Origin: Prunella strophiata
Taxonomy: Eukaryota > Chordata > Aves > Passeriformes > Prunellidae
DNA: 64,000 bases
Assembly (NCBI GenBank): GCA_036583965.1
Contig: JAZBQD010000017.1
Span: forward strand, 29,174,385 to 29,238,384
Direction: 5' to 3'
In this document: positions 1 to 12,964 of the stretch, piece after piece
Position numbering within the stretch: position 1 is the stretch's first letter
Layout of the letters: every line of letters starts with the position of its first letter
Notes under the pieces: model-generated
What the model saw: only the letters and a program-made list of their open reading frames with translations
What the model was told of the DNA's origin: nothing
Databases searched by the model: none
Translations under genes and position numbers: made by a program

Positions 1-94
1 TTCAACAGACCTTCCTTGTGACACTAAACCTTCGGAGCAACTTCATTCAAGGTTGATCCTCCTCATCATTTTCCATGATGAAAACACCAATGTT

Positions 95-1110
95 GTGCAT
101 GAGGCAGACAGTGTTGTGTATTTTGACTTTCTACTGCCTTTGACAGAGTCTCTCACAGGGTCCTGACCAGCCAACAGGGGGGACACGGACTGGGTGAGCA
201 GCCCATGCAGTGGGTAGGAAACTGCTGGTGACTGGTAGTCAGCAATGTCCCTCGGGGATCAAAACTGGCACAAACACTATTTCACATCTTCATCCATGAC
301 CAGGATGCTAAGATGGTGCCTTCTGTCATCAGATTTTTGAATGACACAAAACTGGTTGAGTGAAACAATTCACTGGAGGGAAAGGTTACTCCTCAGAGGA
401 ACCTGGAGAAATTACCTAGAGGAACCTTGTAAAGTCCAACAGGAGAAAATTCAGTCTTGCTTCTTGATGGAATACAGGCCAGGGCTGATTTTCAGTGAAG
501 CAATTGTGCAGAGAAAGATCTTACTGTCCTTGTGAGCAGCAAGTCAAACATGAACCTGCAGTGTGACCTCGCAGCAGAGAGGGTCAGCTACATTCAGACC
601 TGTTTTGGTACTTTTGTAGCTGTCAGGGCCAGCAGAGTTCTTTGGCACTTGCAATACTGCATTTAGTATTGCAAGTATTGCATCTTTTTCTGGTCACTGC
701 AGAAAGGACATTGACAGACTGGCATGAATCCACTGGAGGCCACAAAGATGGCTAGGATTTGGAGTACATGAAGTACAAGAAAAGGTTCTAGAAAAGGAAC
801 AGTTCATCTTGGAATGGAGAAGGGAAAGGAGACACATTTCTGTTCACTACAACTGCCTGATCAGAGGTTATATAGGAGATAAAACCAGACCCTTCTCAAC
901 CATGTACAGCAAAAGGACAAGAAGCAATGGACACAAGTAAGAAGACAGGAAATTCTGATTAGGTACCAGGAAATATTTTTTGCCATGAAAGTAGTTAAAT
1001 ACTGACACAAATTGCCCAGGGATATTGTTAGCTTTTCATCCTTAGAGGAGGTCAAGATTTAATTGGGCATGGCCCTGAGCAATCTGATCCAATTAAACCT
1101 GCTGGATTTA
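95..1110 (+). mobile_element. CR1 LINE fragment, old and 5'-truncated
   Basis: Diverged CR1 non-LTR retrotransposon copy in sense orientation. Near 110-175 a stretch resembles the reverse-transcriptase coding region around the CR1 'DFxxAFD' segment. Near 280-360 'catcttcatccatgaccagg' followed by 'aatgacacaaaactgg' matches the usual CR1 'ATCTTCATCAATGACCTGG ... GATGACACAAAACTGG' block. Near 890-1060 the typical 3' region is visible (rolling 'aaggacaagaagcaatgg', then a 'gaggaggtcaag' block). No ORF survives. The left edge may lie outside the window, and the right edge near 1110 is approximate. Family assignment is by memory of the CR1 consensus. Confidence 0.75.
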
Positions 1111-4100
1111 GGCAGTTTTTGGGCAGAACAGTCCGTCTCTCCAAATACATCTTAAATTCAGTTACAGCTTGTACAATAGTCCCTCTAACAGAGGATACAA
1201 AGCAAAGCAAAACAAATCCCTCATGCCAGTTAGGACTTCATATTAAAAGTGTTCTTTCAGACTGTTAGGAGAATTCACAGTACACTGAAGCACCAAAAAC
1301 ACATTTCTTGATAAAAATTTAAGGAGGTATTACAATCCACATGCAGTTTCCAAGGCATTCCAAATAGCAAAATAAAGTATGTCCTAGAGATCGTGGGTCC
1401 TGTGTACAAAGTAGATACATGCAAAACCTAGAGCATTGTACCAGTCCACCCAGGGACTCATCTGTCTGCACCTGCTGTTATGCATTCCTGGGAAACTTCT
1501 TCCAGGTGAAGGAATAGGCATTGTTGAAAAGGAATTCTGAAGTTGTGAATTTTAGCAGTGACGGAACCTTTCCTAAAAATCACAATATCTGTAAATAATA
1601 TCTTCATCTAAGAATCATCTGAATGTAGGCCTTGTTCACTAAAATGACATAACAAACATGAGTTTTTCTTCATCCTGAATTGTCATTTAAGACAATTTAA
1701 GACAGCATCATTGTCATATGATGCTGTCTGCTTGTGTGACCTTCTTAATAAACAGGGAGATCCTCCTCTTCCACTCATAAATTATCTGTCAAATGTTTTA
1801 ACTATTCAGTAACTCTAATATGTGAATGACAAAATAATAGTGCTTTAAATAATAATAACCAAGCATGAATAATAAAAACTTTTTCTGAATACTTTGGAGA
1901 GTAATCCCTGCCCTAAGTACAAATTTTTTCATTTTGTGATTTTCAATAGCCAAATTTATGAATAAAACCATCTTTTATTTAGATGTCAGAGAATACAGAG
2001 GTAGAAGCAGTGATGAAGGTGGAAGAGACTGACTGAATTAATCCATCATTAATAAATCCACTGAATTAATCCACTTTTTCCAGATTTGCTCTAATCTATT
2101 GTGGAACTGTGGAAGATCAATAAAGAATAAACTAAAAAAAAAAAATACAGAATAATTACACCATATACAGTTGCTATTAGTAAAAAGCTATCATCTATAT
2201 CAATAGAAATTACACTGTTAAAGTCACTGTTAAATTCTTGTATTTGGGGTCTAATTCAACCTACAGTTACAGCTGTCACTTCAGCAAAGTTACAGTGATG
2301 TGTCCTGAGATGGGCTCAAATCTTTCAGTTGTCTTTTATTTCCACTTCATGACTCAAGGATAAACGATAATGATTTGTTTCATGTTATGAGTTCCATTCA
2401 TGTAAGAAATAATTTGAAGCTTATTGGTTTTTGTCTTTGTGATTTTATTCCAGAAATTTAGGGGTGAGGTTGGGATACACCTATTTCAGTATATATGACA
2501 TTTCAAAAATCTCTTTGAAATACCTGATAGCTTTCTTCTTCCTCTTTGGAAAGCTCAGATTCAAAATTTCCCTACATATTGTTCTTAAAACATATTCATG
2601 CTTCAAAAGAATGGATCAGACAGGAAAGTTAAAAGAAAATTTACAATGTATTTGTTATTTTCCCTCTTCTTAGAAACTCTTGATTGACTTCTTATTTCTG
2701 CCCTTGTTTCTTATGTTCTCAAATAGAATAATTTATTAACAGATTTGTCATCATTATAAAACAAGCATACACAGCCTGAAAAAAAGAAGTTATAACTTCT
2801 GTTGAGAAAAATTACCTGCTGAAAACCTTGCTGATTTTCTTATTTATGGGAAATAATGTCCAAATAATTTCCTACGTTTTTTTCAGAACTTTTAAAAAGA
2901 AGATGAATCTGGGAGAAGATAATGCTGTTAGGGCTAATTCAGTAGTGGTATAGCAGAACTGTCAATATGAGAATGATGACACTATGTGTGAAAATTATTC
3001 TTGCAATACAGGGGAGAATTTACTAATGGATAGAAAACGGAAAATTTGCAGTAGGCTCAAGCAGCATTGGCTATTCTTGCACTATTGTGTGAGGAGTCAG
3101 TAGGAAAAGTGCTTAGCTTTCTCTGGAAACAGTTTTAGACCTTTTCCAGTGCAATGACCTTAATCTCATCTCTGGTGATATAGTGACCCTCTGAGCAATA
3201 TCTTTGAGTGCCACTTGGCAGATAGACCTTGCTGTTCATCCATGGAAAATCCTTGCTGAATCCTGTTTCACAGACACAACCTTCTTTTGCTGCTCTCCTC
3301 TGAGGGTTTGGGGTTGAGATGTTTTGGTTTGGTTTTGTTTTTCCACTGTTAAGATTTTTAACCATGTTTTTCAGCAGAGATATTTCAGCAGATTTTTTTT
3401 TCAGCATGACAGTTCTCTGTTACCTGTGCCACATGCTCCACGCTATTCAGCAGATCCACAAACATCAAAACTGTGGGTCCTTCCAGGGTGCCCATGTCAA
3501 AGCAAGGGTGCACTCCTCCACACCAGGTGTGCTCTGGGATGAGAAACAGAATGATGCTTCATTGCCCCACTGCTGAGAAACAGCAGAGGAAGCAGTGCTC
3601 CTTGCAGGTACAGTGGGAATAACAGACAGGAACACACATGTTAGCAAATAAACATTGGAAGTGTTGCTGATAAATGCCTGGACATGAGCAGTGCTCTGGT
3701 CTTGCTCCCAGCCCGTCTGTGCCAGGGACGAACTCAAAGTGTGACACCAGATCGGATTAGAAAGAAAGTCTTTATGCAAACCAGGCAAATCCATGGAATG
3801 AAATCCAGCTTCTCTCTAACATGAGAAACACCTCACACTCTGGAACACGCTGCACTGGGAGCTGGGAACTATGCTAGGAAAGTTCACTGTATATTTGCCT
3901 TTCTCCTAGGTACTCACCAGTGGCCAGCTGATGGTTTGGAAGCACTTTCAGAACTTTTCAGTGTTGTGCTCCTCCAAATTGGTTTTAGGTTTCCTGTTTC
4001 CATCCTAAGATGAGCAGTGTGGGACAGAGAACAGAAGTTGGATGGATGGGGCAAGGAATACAAAATCTTGTTTCCTTCTCAACACACAGCCCCAGAACAC

Positions 4101-4984
4101 CAGCACATGATTACATTAAGTGTTTTACTTTTCACTGAACTGAATGAATATAATATAAGGCAAATATAAGGCACTCTTTTACCTGGGTCCTTCCCAGAAC
4201 AATCGATACTTATCTTTTCACCAGATCATCACAAAAGCTAGCCTGAGAGGCCCACAAGGGCCTGAAGCAATAAAGAGCACAAAAGCACAAGACTTTCCTC
4301 TCAGGTTGTCAATGAGGCTCCAAAAAGACAAATACCACCTCACTTGACTGTATCTGGAGATGCTAAAGGAGCCAGAACAGAACATTTTCTCAGTCAGTTA
4401 GAAGGGAGAAACAATGCGACTACTCATTTGTGCATTCAGTGCAAACTTTATTTCTAACTGAAGAATAAACATATGTACTGTAATGGCATATCCCACCATG
4501 AGTGGTGACCACAAACACAGGAAGACAGCAAGCATGATGTGACCTTTTTCCAGTAGCTTCCTAATCCAGAGACAGTCTGCTTTTGTACAGCCTGCAGCAG
4601 AACTTTCTCCCATGACTTTATCCATCTGTTTTATATGACTGTATAGAACTTGGGTGGGAGGTTCATGGAGAGATGGTCCTGAGCCACTATTAGTGTTATT
4701 GCCTGCCCTCTAGCCCATGGATGAGAAGTGAATTTCCTCTTCTCTTTTCTGCATGCCATTTATCATTTCACTGACTTTTGTGCATTTTCCAGGTTTTCAA
4801 CTCTAAAGAACCCAAGTTAGTAGATGCAATTGCTTGCTTCATCTATCCCACCACCTTTTATACCTTTAAGCCTTTGACTGTACCCCTTGTAAGATACTAG
4901 TAATAATCCATGGTGTGAGATTTTAACAAAAATAATTACTGTTTTCTGCACCTGGCACAGAGTAATTCTGGACAAAAGTATAAA
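1111..4984. other. Unique AT-rich non-coding sequence
   Basis: No coding exon, RNA gene or confident transposable element was recognised here. ORFs are short and in no consistent frame. It holds a perfect short inverted repeat at 1700-1729 (listed separately) and an A-rich tract near 2133. Confidence 0.5.
1700..1729. repeat. Perfect inverted repeat, 11-bp arms
   Basis: AGACAGCATCA (1700-1710) is followed by an 8-nt spacer and its exact reverse complement TGATGCTGTCT (1719-1729). The arms could form a short hairpin. Two near-copies of 'gacaatttaaga' precede it. It is too short on its own to call a microRNA precursor. Confidence 0.7.
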
Positions 4985-5717
4985 TTCAGAGAAGAGTGGC
5001 AGGAGAGTAGCCCTGGAAAAAGAAACCTGTGGGTGCTGACTGACAGCAGGCTCAGTGTGAGTCAGCAGTGGGCCCTGGCAGGCAAGAGGGCAAACCTGCA
5101 GACAAGATGACAAACCTGGCAGGCAAGAGAGGGCAAACATCCTGAGGTGCAGTATCAGCAGCTGGTCAAAAAAAGGTGATTATCCTGCTGTATTCAGCGT
5201 GGGTGCAGCCTCACTTCCAATGCTGTGTGAAGATCTGGGTCCCAGAGTTTAAGATGGACGCAAAGGTCTTTGAATGCATCCAGAGGAGGGCAACAGAAGT
5301 AGTGAAAAGGATGGAAGGCATGTCCTGTGAGGACCAGGTAAGGACTCTGGCTTGCCTAATTTGGAGAGTAGGAAGCTGAGGGGGGACCTCATTCCTCCTT
5401 ACAGCTTCCTGAGGACAAAAAGGAGAGGGAAGTGCTGATGTCTTCTCTGTGACATCCAGCAATAGGTCATGTGGAAATGGTTCAAATTTGCATCATGGGA
5501 GGTTCAGACACAACCTTAGGAAATGCTTTTTACCAAGACAGTGGTCAACATACTAACAGGCTTCCTGGAGAGGTCAGTGTTCCATGCCTGTCAGTGTTTA
5601 AGAGGTATTTGAAAAACGCTTTCAATAACATGCTTTGACTTCCAGTCAGGCTGGATTGGTCAGGCAGGGGGACTAGTTAAGCACTGTAGGTCCTTCCACT
5701 GAATTATTCTATTATAT
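4985..5717 (+). mobile_element. CR1 LINE fragment, sense orientation
   Basis: Recognisable CR1 3' portion. It begins near 'cctgtgggtgctgactgaca' with the 'gtgagtcagcagtgggccct' block, continues through 'attcagcgtgggtgcagcct', 'catccagaggagggcaacag' and 'aggaagctgaggggggacct', and ends in the 'taggtccttccactgaatta' region next to a degraded ATTCTAT tail. Coding capacity is lost. The 5' edge is approximate. Confidence 0.85.
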
Positions 5718-8669
5718 TGCTGATTAGGACTGGGCATGGTAGGGACAAGCTTCATGGAATTGTGCAATGAAATAATGGTGCATTTAGTTTAGTCTTCTAC
5801 TGCCTTCCTAGTATTACCTAGTGCTATGTTCTGTGCCCTTGTTTGCTTATTACCACTGTGTATTGAGCTGACATTTACATAGCCCCTCTGCAACACCGGG
5901 ATCTCACACCTCGTTAAAAACAGTCAGTCCAGAGCCCTTTATGTATAAAGCTAGGATTGTTCTTCCCATGTGTTTTTCTTTACATCTGCCTACACAGAAT
6001 TTCAGCTGCCTGTTTATGCTCCATTCAGTCTCATGAGATCCTTCTTTGATAAAGTCCCAACCTTTAAAACTCTGAATAAGGTTGCAGTATCAGCAAACTT
6101 TTCTCCTCACTAATCACTTCCTTTTGTCCAAAGAGTTATACCTGAGAGTTACCCTTTCTGATTCCACTGGTGACTTGATTCTAAACTGAAATCCCCAAAT
6201 TTATAATTTATTCTTCTCGTCCACTCCCTAGTTTAGTTGCTTACAGATCCATAGAACACATTGGGAAAAATTACCACTTCTACTATAAAATTTACAATTA
6301 CCCTACTGACTTACATATTTGGTTTTGCTGCTTCCTACAAATTATAGGAAAGCAATGAAAGGCCCAGATCTAGTTACTAGGTAGGATGGTGGTTGGATTA
6401 GTAGTAACTCAGGTTAAAAGCATGGCAAATTTCACAACTACAGCTCTGGCAGTTGAAGTAAATGTCACTTTATGTTGTCCTCTAGAAAACATTCACTATT
6501 ACTAAAGGATTCTTAATGCCTGAGCTGGCAGAATTGCTGCAGTCATTTAAATGAACAACATGCATTTTTCTGTATAAAAATAACCTGGCCTTTTTTTGTT
6601 TTTTTCAAAATTAAATGCCAGAGTTGCATACAAAATATCTAAATAAAAATCATCGGATTTCATCTCATGTGCCTCCCACTATAAACCAGAAAACTCATCT
6701 ACATAAAATTGCAGAGGTCTGTTCAAGAAAGCAGAGCAAGCATGTAAGTACTTTTTAAAGTAGAGTTTGACAAATGGTTCAGCCACTGATAAGATTGGCT
6801 ATCCATGACACTTGGTAACATTTCCATCACTAATATCTTGTGTACGTATATTCACATAGAATTGCAGTTCTGGCATGAACTTACACTCCTGCCTAGGACT
6901 AAGACTTCTAGAAAAGATAAACTCAGAAGAAAAAAAAAAAAAAATAAAAGAAAAGAAAAGAATATTTAAAAAGCTGAACCCAAACCCCTGAACAAACAGG
7001 CACAGAAGCAAAAAAAAAAAAAAAAACCAAAATTGTGTGCCTGAAGGTTTACATGGCATCCAGCTATGTACTTGCTTTGCCCATTATATTGGCTAATTTA
7101 GTAAAACTTAGTATTCACACACAAAATCTTGCCTAGAGCCCTCAGACCATCACAGCTACAACAAGACTAGGAAGACATAAATTGACCACCAGTGTTTCTA
7201 GTCCAGTGACATGGAACATCATAAGGCAGCCTCCTGCTTTCCTCAGAAGTAGGACCTGACAAATCTGTAGCAAGTTCAAAGAACAGCAATTGTACTGTTA
7301 GAAACTGACCGAGACTATTTGAAACTCTTTGTTAAACCAGCCAAGATCAGCTTGATTACTGAATTGGCAAATGCCATCTCCAATGAGCAAAGGAAAACAT
7401 CCCTCTAGGAAACCTGTGTCACTAGCTGTGTTGAACTCTGGTCAGGCTCGCTTTAACCAACAAGGCTTTTTGGAGCATTAGTTTACTATCCAGTCAGTAT
7501 ATATCTGTACCAATTCCCCGGATTACTGGCACCAAGAATCTAGCACAACAACCAGTTCTATTAAGAAAACTTCCAAAATGGAAGGAGGTGACCTTTTCTT
7601 TTTATAGAACACCACAATACAGCCTCCATCAGCAACACTGCTCATCCCCTCTCTGCACCTGACCTCCTCCTGCTCACCTCCCCAGACAGCCCTCATTGGC
7701 ACATTGTCATTCCAGATAGTCTCCTGACACCAGTGGCCTGGCTTTGCACAACTGGGGTTGGGCTCACAGCCGATACAACTTAATGGAAGACAGATTTGCC
7801 GAAGATTGGCATCTCTCCTGAATTCCATATACGACCTGAGAAATCCTGTTAACAAACCTATTTCACAGTGCCCTCGTCCTTCCCCAGAGCATTTTGCACC
7901 CTAGTCTTCTCATACCAGTAGAGACAAACAGGCACTTTACATTGTAATTGTTTTAATTAGCAAGGTAGTACTCAGTCAGTTAGACACCAGAGGGATGCTA
8001 CCACACAACAGCAGCCCTTCTTTCCTACACTCTGTGCCCTGGAGTGCCTGTAGCACACCAAGGATTTTCATATCAACACCTTCCACAGGCATTAATGTGG
8101 TGTGGACATCAGCATCCCACATGCACAGTGACTACAGGATGGAGTCCTGGCTTCTCGCCTCCAGTCTGTGTTCCCCTGCACAGAGCAGAATTTCAGTCAC
8201 ATTGCCCAGACTCAGAACAGTTATTCCCAGCCCTCTAATCAGCACCAAAACATGATCTTCATCTCTGCATCCATTATCTTCATTGTAAATATAGAATTGG
8301 CATATTTTTTCCCACATCTGAAAAAAACTGAGGTCTACAGGCTCAAAAACTACTATGCAGCACAAGTGAAAGTGACTGATAGGACACACACTAAAATGAA
8401 CAGCACAAGGGCCTCACCTAGGAGAAATCTAATTGATTTTACAATGACTTAGTAATTCAAAGACTGACACAGATTTATTCTCCTCCTGTCACTTATGTCC
8501 CATGGGTCTTTGGACATATAACCTTTCTAGCTGTCACACTGGTGAAATGGATGATATTTACAAGCCCAAGCACTCAGGTTGCTCTAGCATAAAAAGACAA
8601 GTTTCTGGTGGTGTTCTAAAATGATGGCAGCACTCAGAAACTGTGAAACTGAAGAGTGTGATATTACAG
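5718..8669. other. Non-coding interval with a possible ancient repeat
   Basis: No gene was recognised. The part at about 5930-6300 resembles an ancient CR1/L3-like interspersed repeat (listed separately). A-rich simple tracts lie at 6931-6960 and 7011-7027. The remainder is unique AT-rich sequence. Confidence 0.45.
5930..6300. repeat. Possible ancient amniote interspersed repeat (CR1/L3-like)
   Basis: The order of short blocks (calls such as 'ctcctcactaatcacttcct', then 'ttataatttattcttctcgt', then 'ttgcttacagatccatagaa') resembles an old CR1-related repeat common in amniote genomes. Similarity is patchy and recalled from memory, so strand and boundaries are uncertain. Confidence 0.3.
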
Positions 8670-9140
8670 TGTATTGGATCTGGCTGAGATGAAGTTAATT
8701 TTCCCCATAGTGGCCCTCACAGAACTGTGCTTTGTACTGGTAGTTAGGAAGGTATTGCTAACACACTGCCACAGCACTACCCCCAAAAGCCAGCGGGCTT
8801 GGGTGACCCAAACTGACCAAAGGCATATCCCCTACCATATGACATCTGCTCAAACAACCAAAGCTAAGAGGAAGGATGGCCAGGGGCATTTATTATTAAG
8901 TTTGTCTTCTGGAGCCACCACAATGTGTACTGAAGTCTTACCTTTGACAAAGTGGCTGGACATCACCTGTTGATGGTACAGAGAGAATAAATCTTCTATT
9001 TTCCCTTGCTTCCACATGCAGACTTTGGTTTTGCTTCATTAAATTATGTTTCTACTGACACATAAGACTTTCTGGTTTACTTTTTTCCCCCATACCTTGC
9101 TTTGGATGGGAGTGATGAAGTGGCTTGTGTCTAGCCTAGG
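8670..9140 (+). mobile_element. Degraded solo LTR of an avian endogenous retrovirus
   Basis: Begins TGTATTGGATCTGGC and contains 'gagttaatttt'-like sequence ('gaagttaattttccccatag'), the shared block 'caaactgaccaaaggcatat', 'accatatgacatctgctcaa', 'gtttgtcttctgga' and a late 'cattaaattatgttt' poly(A)-signal region. The same ordered blocks occur in the LTR at 24452-25045, so the two belong to one family. No internal viral genes, primer-binding site or polypurine tract flank it, so it is a solo or truncated LTR. Target duplications are not evident. This copy is more shortened than the other. Confidence 0.7.
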
Positions 9141-9172
9141 TCAGCCTACCTAGGCTGTAGGTCAGCCTACCT
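9133..9172. repeat. Short inverted and tandem repeat at the LTR edge
   Basis: AGCCTAGGT (9133-9141) and ACCTAGGCT (9148-9156) form a perfect 9-bp inverted repeat with a 6-nt loop. TAGGTCAGCCTACCT also occurs twice, at 9137-9151 and 9158-9172, a 21-bp period. Confidence 0.7.
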
Positions 9173-10686
9173 ACAGAAATTACTGCAATCCACTGGGAAA
9201 GGCATCCCAGATAGGGCCAAACCAATGTTTCTTATCCATTTCTTCCAGTAAAACCACTGGAAAGAGCATAACCACTCCCCACCCCTACATTACAGGGAAT
9301 TAGACTTGGCAGGGCAATGAGGACAAGGAAAGCCAACACAAATGCAGCTGTAAGTCTGTATAAAAGCTATCAAAGAACAGAAAACACCAGACAGCCAGAC
9401 ACCTACGTGGTCCTTGTTACATGGGAAGTTTGCTCACACTCTTCTTGAAATGTGCCAAAAATTGGTCCCTATTTTGTAGGTCTTGAAAAAAAGAGATAAT
9501 GCAAAAAAGTGGCTGGAGTGGGCCACTGATCTATTTGTGTCTGCTTCCCTACACCCAGGACCAATGCACTCTTCAGGCAAATTTAGCCAAAGCCTTCCCC
9601 ACAGGAACCATATTCCTCATGGAGCTTATGAGAACTCTCTCATAAACCTCTCCTGAGGTGCTGCAAATAACTGCCTGTATTCCCAACTCTGGAAATGTTC
9701 TTCATACATTTAAGACTGATCTTAAGACTGCTGCTAGTTTTATCCTCCCTTCTTTTCACACACAGAAAGGCACATCCATGTTTCGCTCATCCTTGCCAGC
9801 TGCTTTATGACAAGGTCAGAGAAATTTTTCCCAGTTTTTACCAATACAGATGTCTGCCCATAACAATGAGTGATGGTTGTTTGCTGGGACCGTGGGAAGT
9901 TTCCAGTATAAACATTATCCTGATTTAAAAATTAAGTTAATCACTTAAAAAAAAAAAATCAAGTGGAATATAATTGGAAAGTTTCAAGCAAGGAAAATAG
10001 GGGTTCATGATGTTATGTCTTTACAAAGGCTTCACAAATAAGCAGGTGAGATTATCTATTCTCCTGCACCCACTGCCTTTGCTTAGAGGGCCAGGCATTA
10101 TCACAGCATGAAATTCCACCTAAAGCCCCACTGTCCAAAAGCACACATAGGTTTTAAATGTTCAAATTTCTCTGTTTGAAATGTGTTTTCCCCTAAACTT
10201 TCATGATTTTGTTTGCCAGAGGGGACAAAAACTAGTATGACTGACCCTCAAGAGTAGCACAAATACACAGTCAAGTGTTACTGGCTTGGGATTGTATTGC
10301 AGAGGCTGTAAACAGTGCCCTTCTACTCAAATTGAAGTCAGCAGGTTGGCACCCCATTGAATTCCCAAAAGCTCATGTCCCCATTCATTTCCTGGAAGAG
10401 CAACTGGGAGTGAAGTTGCTGAGTAACAAATCTGCCCTACTCACCCACTTTGTGGCCTTAATGGAGTAGGTGAAGAAAAACAGACTGATAAGTGTGGACA
10501 CAAAAATACACACCAGGGAAGCAATGCCATAAACCAGTGTGGCAGCAGAAAGGCATCACAAATAGGCAACCCAGAAGGGCTGCCATCCTGATTTCTTTCA
10601 ATGGCTCTGAAAGCTGTGCTTTGTAAACCCCTATGAAACCAAATCCTGCCGTCCCCACTCAGCTTTTGTGGAAGCAATCCTCCCAT

Positions 10687-10694
10687 TGACGTCA
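10687..10694. promoter_or_regulatory. Perfect palindromic CRE octamer
   Basis: TGACGTCA is the full consensus of CREB/ATF family sites. It stands alone, with no CpG island or recognisable promoter around it, so function is unproven. An octamer occurs by chance about once per 65 kb. Confidence 0.2.
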
Positions 10695-12508
10695 AAGAAC
10701 ACATTACCTCATAAAGGACTGCAGGGCTACTTGCAGAGACATCCCTCATTATTCACTGTGACTGCACGTTTTGTGTGGAAGTAATGCATCTTCATTCTCC
10801 CCTCATGCTCTCCTCTGGAAATTAAGAGCAGTCTCCCGTGATGCAAGAACATCTGCAAAATCCGTCCAGAGGTCAGACTGCTACACACTGCTTTGCTACG
10901 TTATACAGACACTTACAAAAACATACTGTTTATCCTGGGATGTAGGGAGAACACATTTGATTTCCAGTTACTGTGGCAATTCTTCTTCTACGTGCAATAA
11001 GGATTGCTGCAGATTTAGTAAACTGTCCTAAACTGGGCAGTAGGCTCTGCTCACATTTCCAGTCCAGTCAGCATGGGATGACTAGAGTGGCTCCAGGTTG
11101 CAGATTTCTGTCTTTTTCCCTCTGCCAGCTGATGAGGCAGGCTCAATGTGTTGTGTACATGCTCTGCAGCTGCCAAAGTTCACAGGAAACATTAAGAAAG
11201 AAGCACCCACAGGGTGTCTGCAGGAGGCATGCCTTCCATGCAGTATCCTTCTGTGGGTGTTGAGAACAGCTGCCAAAGAAGGGAGGCAGAAAGGAAGCAG
11301 GGAAATAACCTTGGATCAGATGAGAACATGATGCTCAGTGCAAAAGAATAACTGCATGCCAGATTCAGTGAATTATTTGTCAGCAGAGTCAACTTGTCAA
11401 CTACAAGAAGCAACATGGGAAGGATATTTCATGTACCAGATCAAGCGCTTGATCAAATAAATGTAGACTGTATAAAAACAGTCTTCTGTATCCAGTTGGA
11501 CATGCCAGCAGGGCTAACACAAGATTCAAGAATAAACTGAAATGCATGGCAAATGTGAAGATGGGGCTAGGTATAAGCAAAGCCAGGTATAAGGAAAACC
11601 AGACAAGTTTTTCCATAGTGTTTGGTCAGATGTTTATACATTATTCTGTCTCAGCAAACAAATGGATTTAAAATAGCCAATAAGTTATTACTGCATAAAA
11701 GCAAGAATGTCAGAATCAAGCTTGAAATTGCCCTCATTAGATATAATAAACACATTTTACATCATCATGGGTTAATATTTCAACATTCTTGTCACAGACC
11801 ATTCAGCAGTAATTACAAAAATAAATAAGTGAGGATTGATTGGATCTTCCATTTAGAGTTACCATTTACAACTTGCTTTTACTGTTGACTTTCTCCATCT
11901 GGCCAGAATTCATACTCATACAGCTGGAATCAACCAGTGGATCCAGAGCTGTCAGGTGTTATACTTGGTTTGGCAATTCAGGTGGGTTTGCCTTCTGCAC
12001 CATTACTTAATTGTACACAAATAGCACCCTGATGGACCATTGGGTCCAGTGCTGAGAGCCAAGATCCTAGGCCACCATCATGCCTCTACATGCACAGGCA
12101 TTTCTGGGGAAAGTATAGCCCAGGTGAAAATGTTCTGCAGAAGACTTCCTTTCCGCTCTTAATATTGTTTGATTCATCTGCTCTATACCATAAAATTTGT
12201 CAACATGCAAATCCACAGAGTGACAAGGTGTAACTACTGCATTCAGACAACTGGACTAAGGTACACATCACCACATTTCTGTTAATTATTATCCAGTCAT
12301 AAAAATAAATGCAAATCTGACTTCTCCTTTTGCATTTAAAAAGACCTTTCTGTAACTTTAGCAACTGTATCTTCTCCTGGAAAAGCAGAGATTGAAGCTG
12401 GAGCTCTGCTGAAATGGTGTGAGGAAAGCATCCCTTCACACAACAGCATATTTCAGCCCTTTTCTTCAAACTCTAATCTGAAAGGTGGGTGCACTGGCTA
12501 TTTTACAA

Positions 12509-12964
12509 CTACCCCTGCTTGCCAGATACGTTATTGGTTATGCTGTTGATCTCATTTATCTCATGCCCACTGACAGCCTTTCCTTCTGCTTTAAGAGAAC
12601 TAAAACTTGGCAAATTACAAGTTTCACTGGTGTATTTCAATGACTCTCCTTGCTGGTCCTCAAAACTCATTATCTTTGAAAAGCCTTTGCCAATGAATAA
12701 AAATAATTGGTCTAACTCTTTTATCTTTGCAGCAGCCTTTTTTAAGTAAGAGTAAACACAGTTGTCTTGTCTTTTCTCTGACTGAGCCATCTGACTGTCG
12801 AGTCCTCGTCTTATTTCACAAACTCCTCTGATTTTCACAGCACCCTTCTGTGCTCCTCTCTGCAGTGAACAGGGATCTGAGAACTGCACTGAGGGTTGTC
12901 CTGCAGCAGGTTTGCTTGTTTCACTCTTTGCTTTCCCTTCAGTGCACCCTGATTTTCCTTTCAC
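12509..12964 (-). other. Unidentified open frame rich in Lys/Glu/Ser
   Basis: A 151-codon open frame that is not part of any recognised repeat. The displayed start is GTG; the frame stays open a further 11 codons upstream before a TAG and ends at TAG beyond 12509. Composition is protein-like: lysine, serine, glutamate and glutamine rich, with an internal stretch reading KKAAAKIKELDQLFLFIGKG. No domain was recognised, there is no Kozak-context ATG at the start, and no clear splice acceptor lies just upstream. It could be a fragment of an exon, a decayed retrocopy or chance. I do not recognise it. Confidence 0.2.

Noticed and set aside
10441..10560. Minus-strand hydrophobic stretch (LVYGIASLVCIFVSTLI) followed by a GTGAGT donor-like site
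   Set aside because: It looks like a membrane-spanning exon, but an in-frame TGA lies just upstream and no AG acceptor sits between it and the hydrophobic stretch. I could not match it to a known family.
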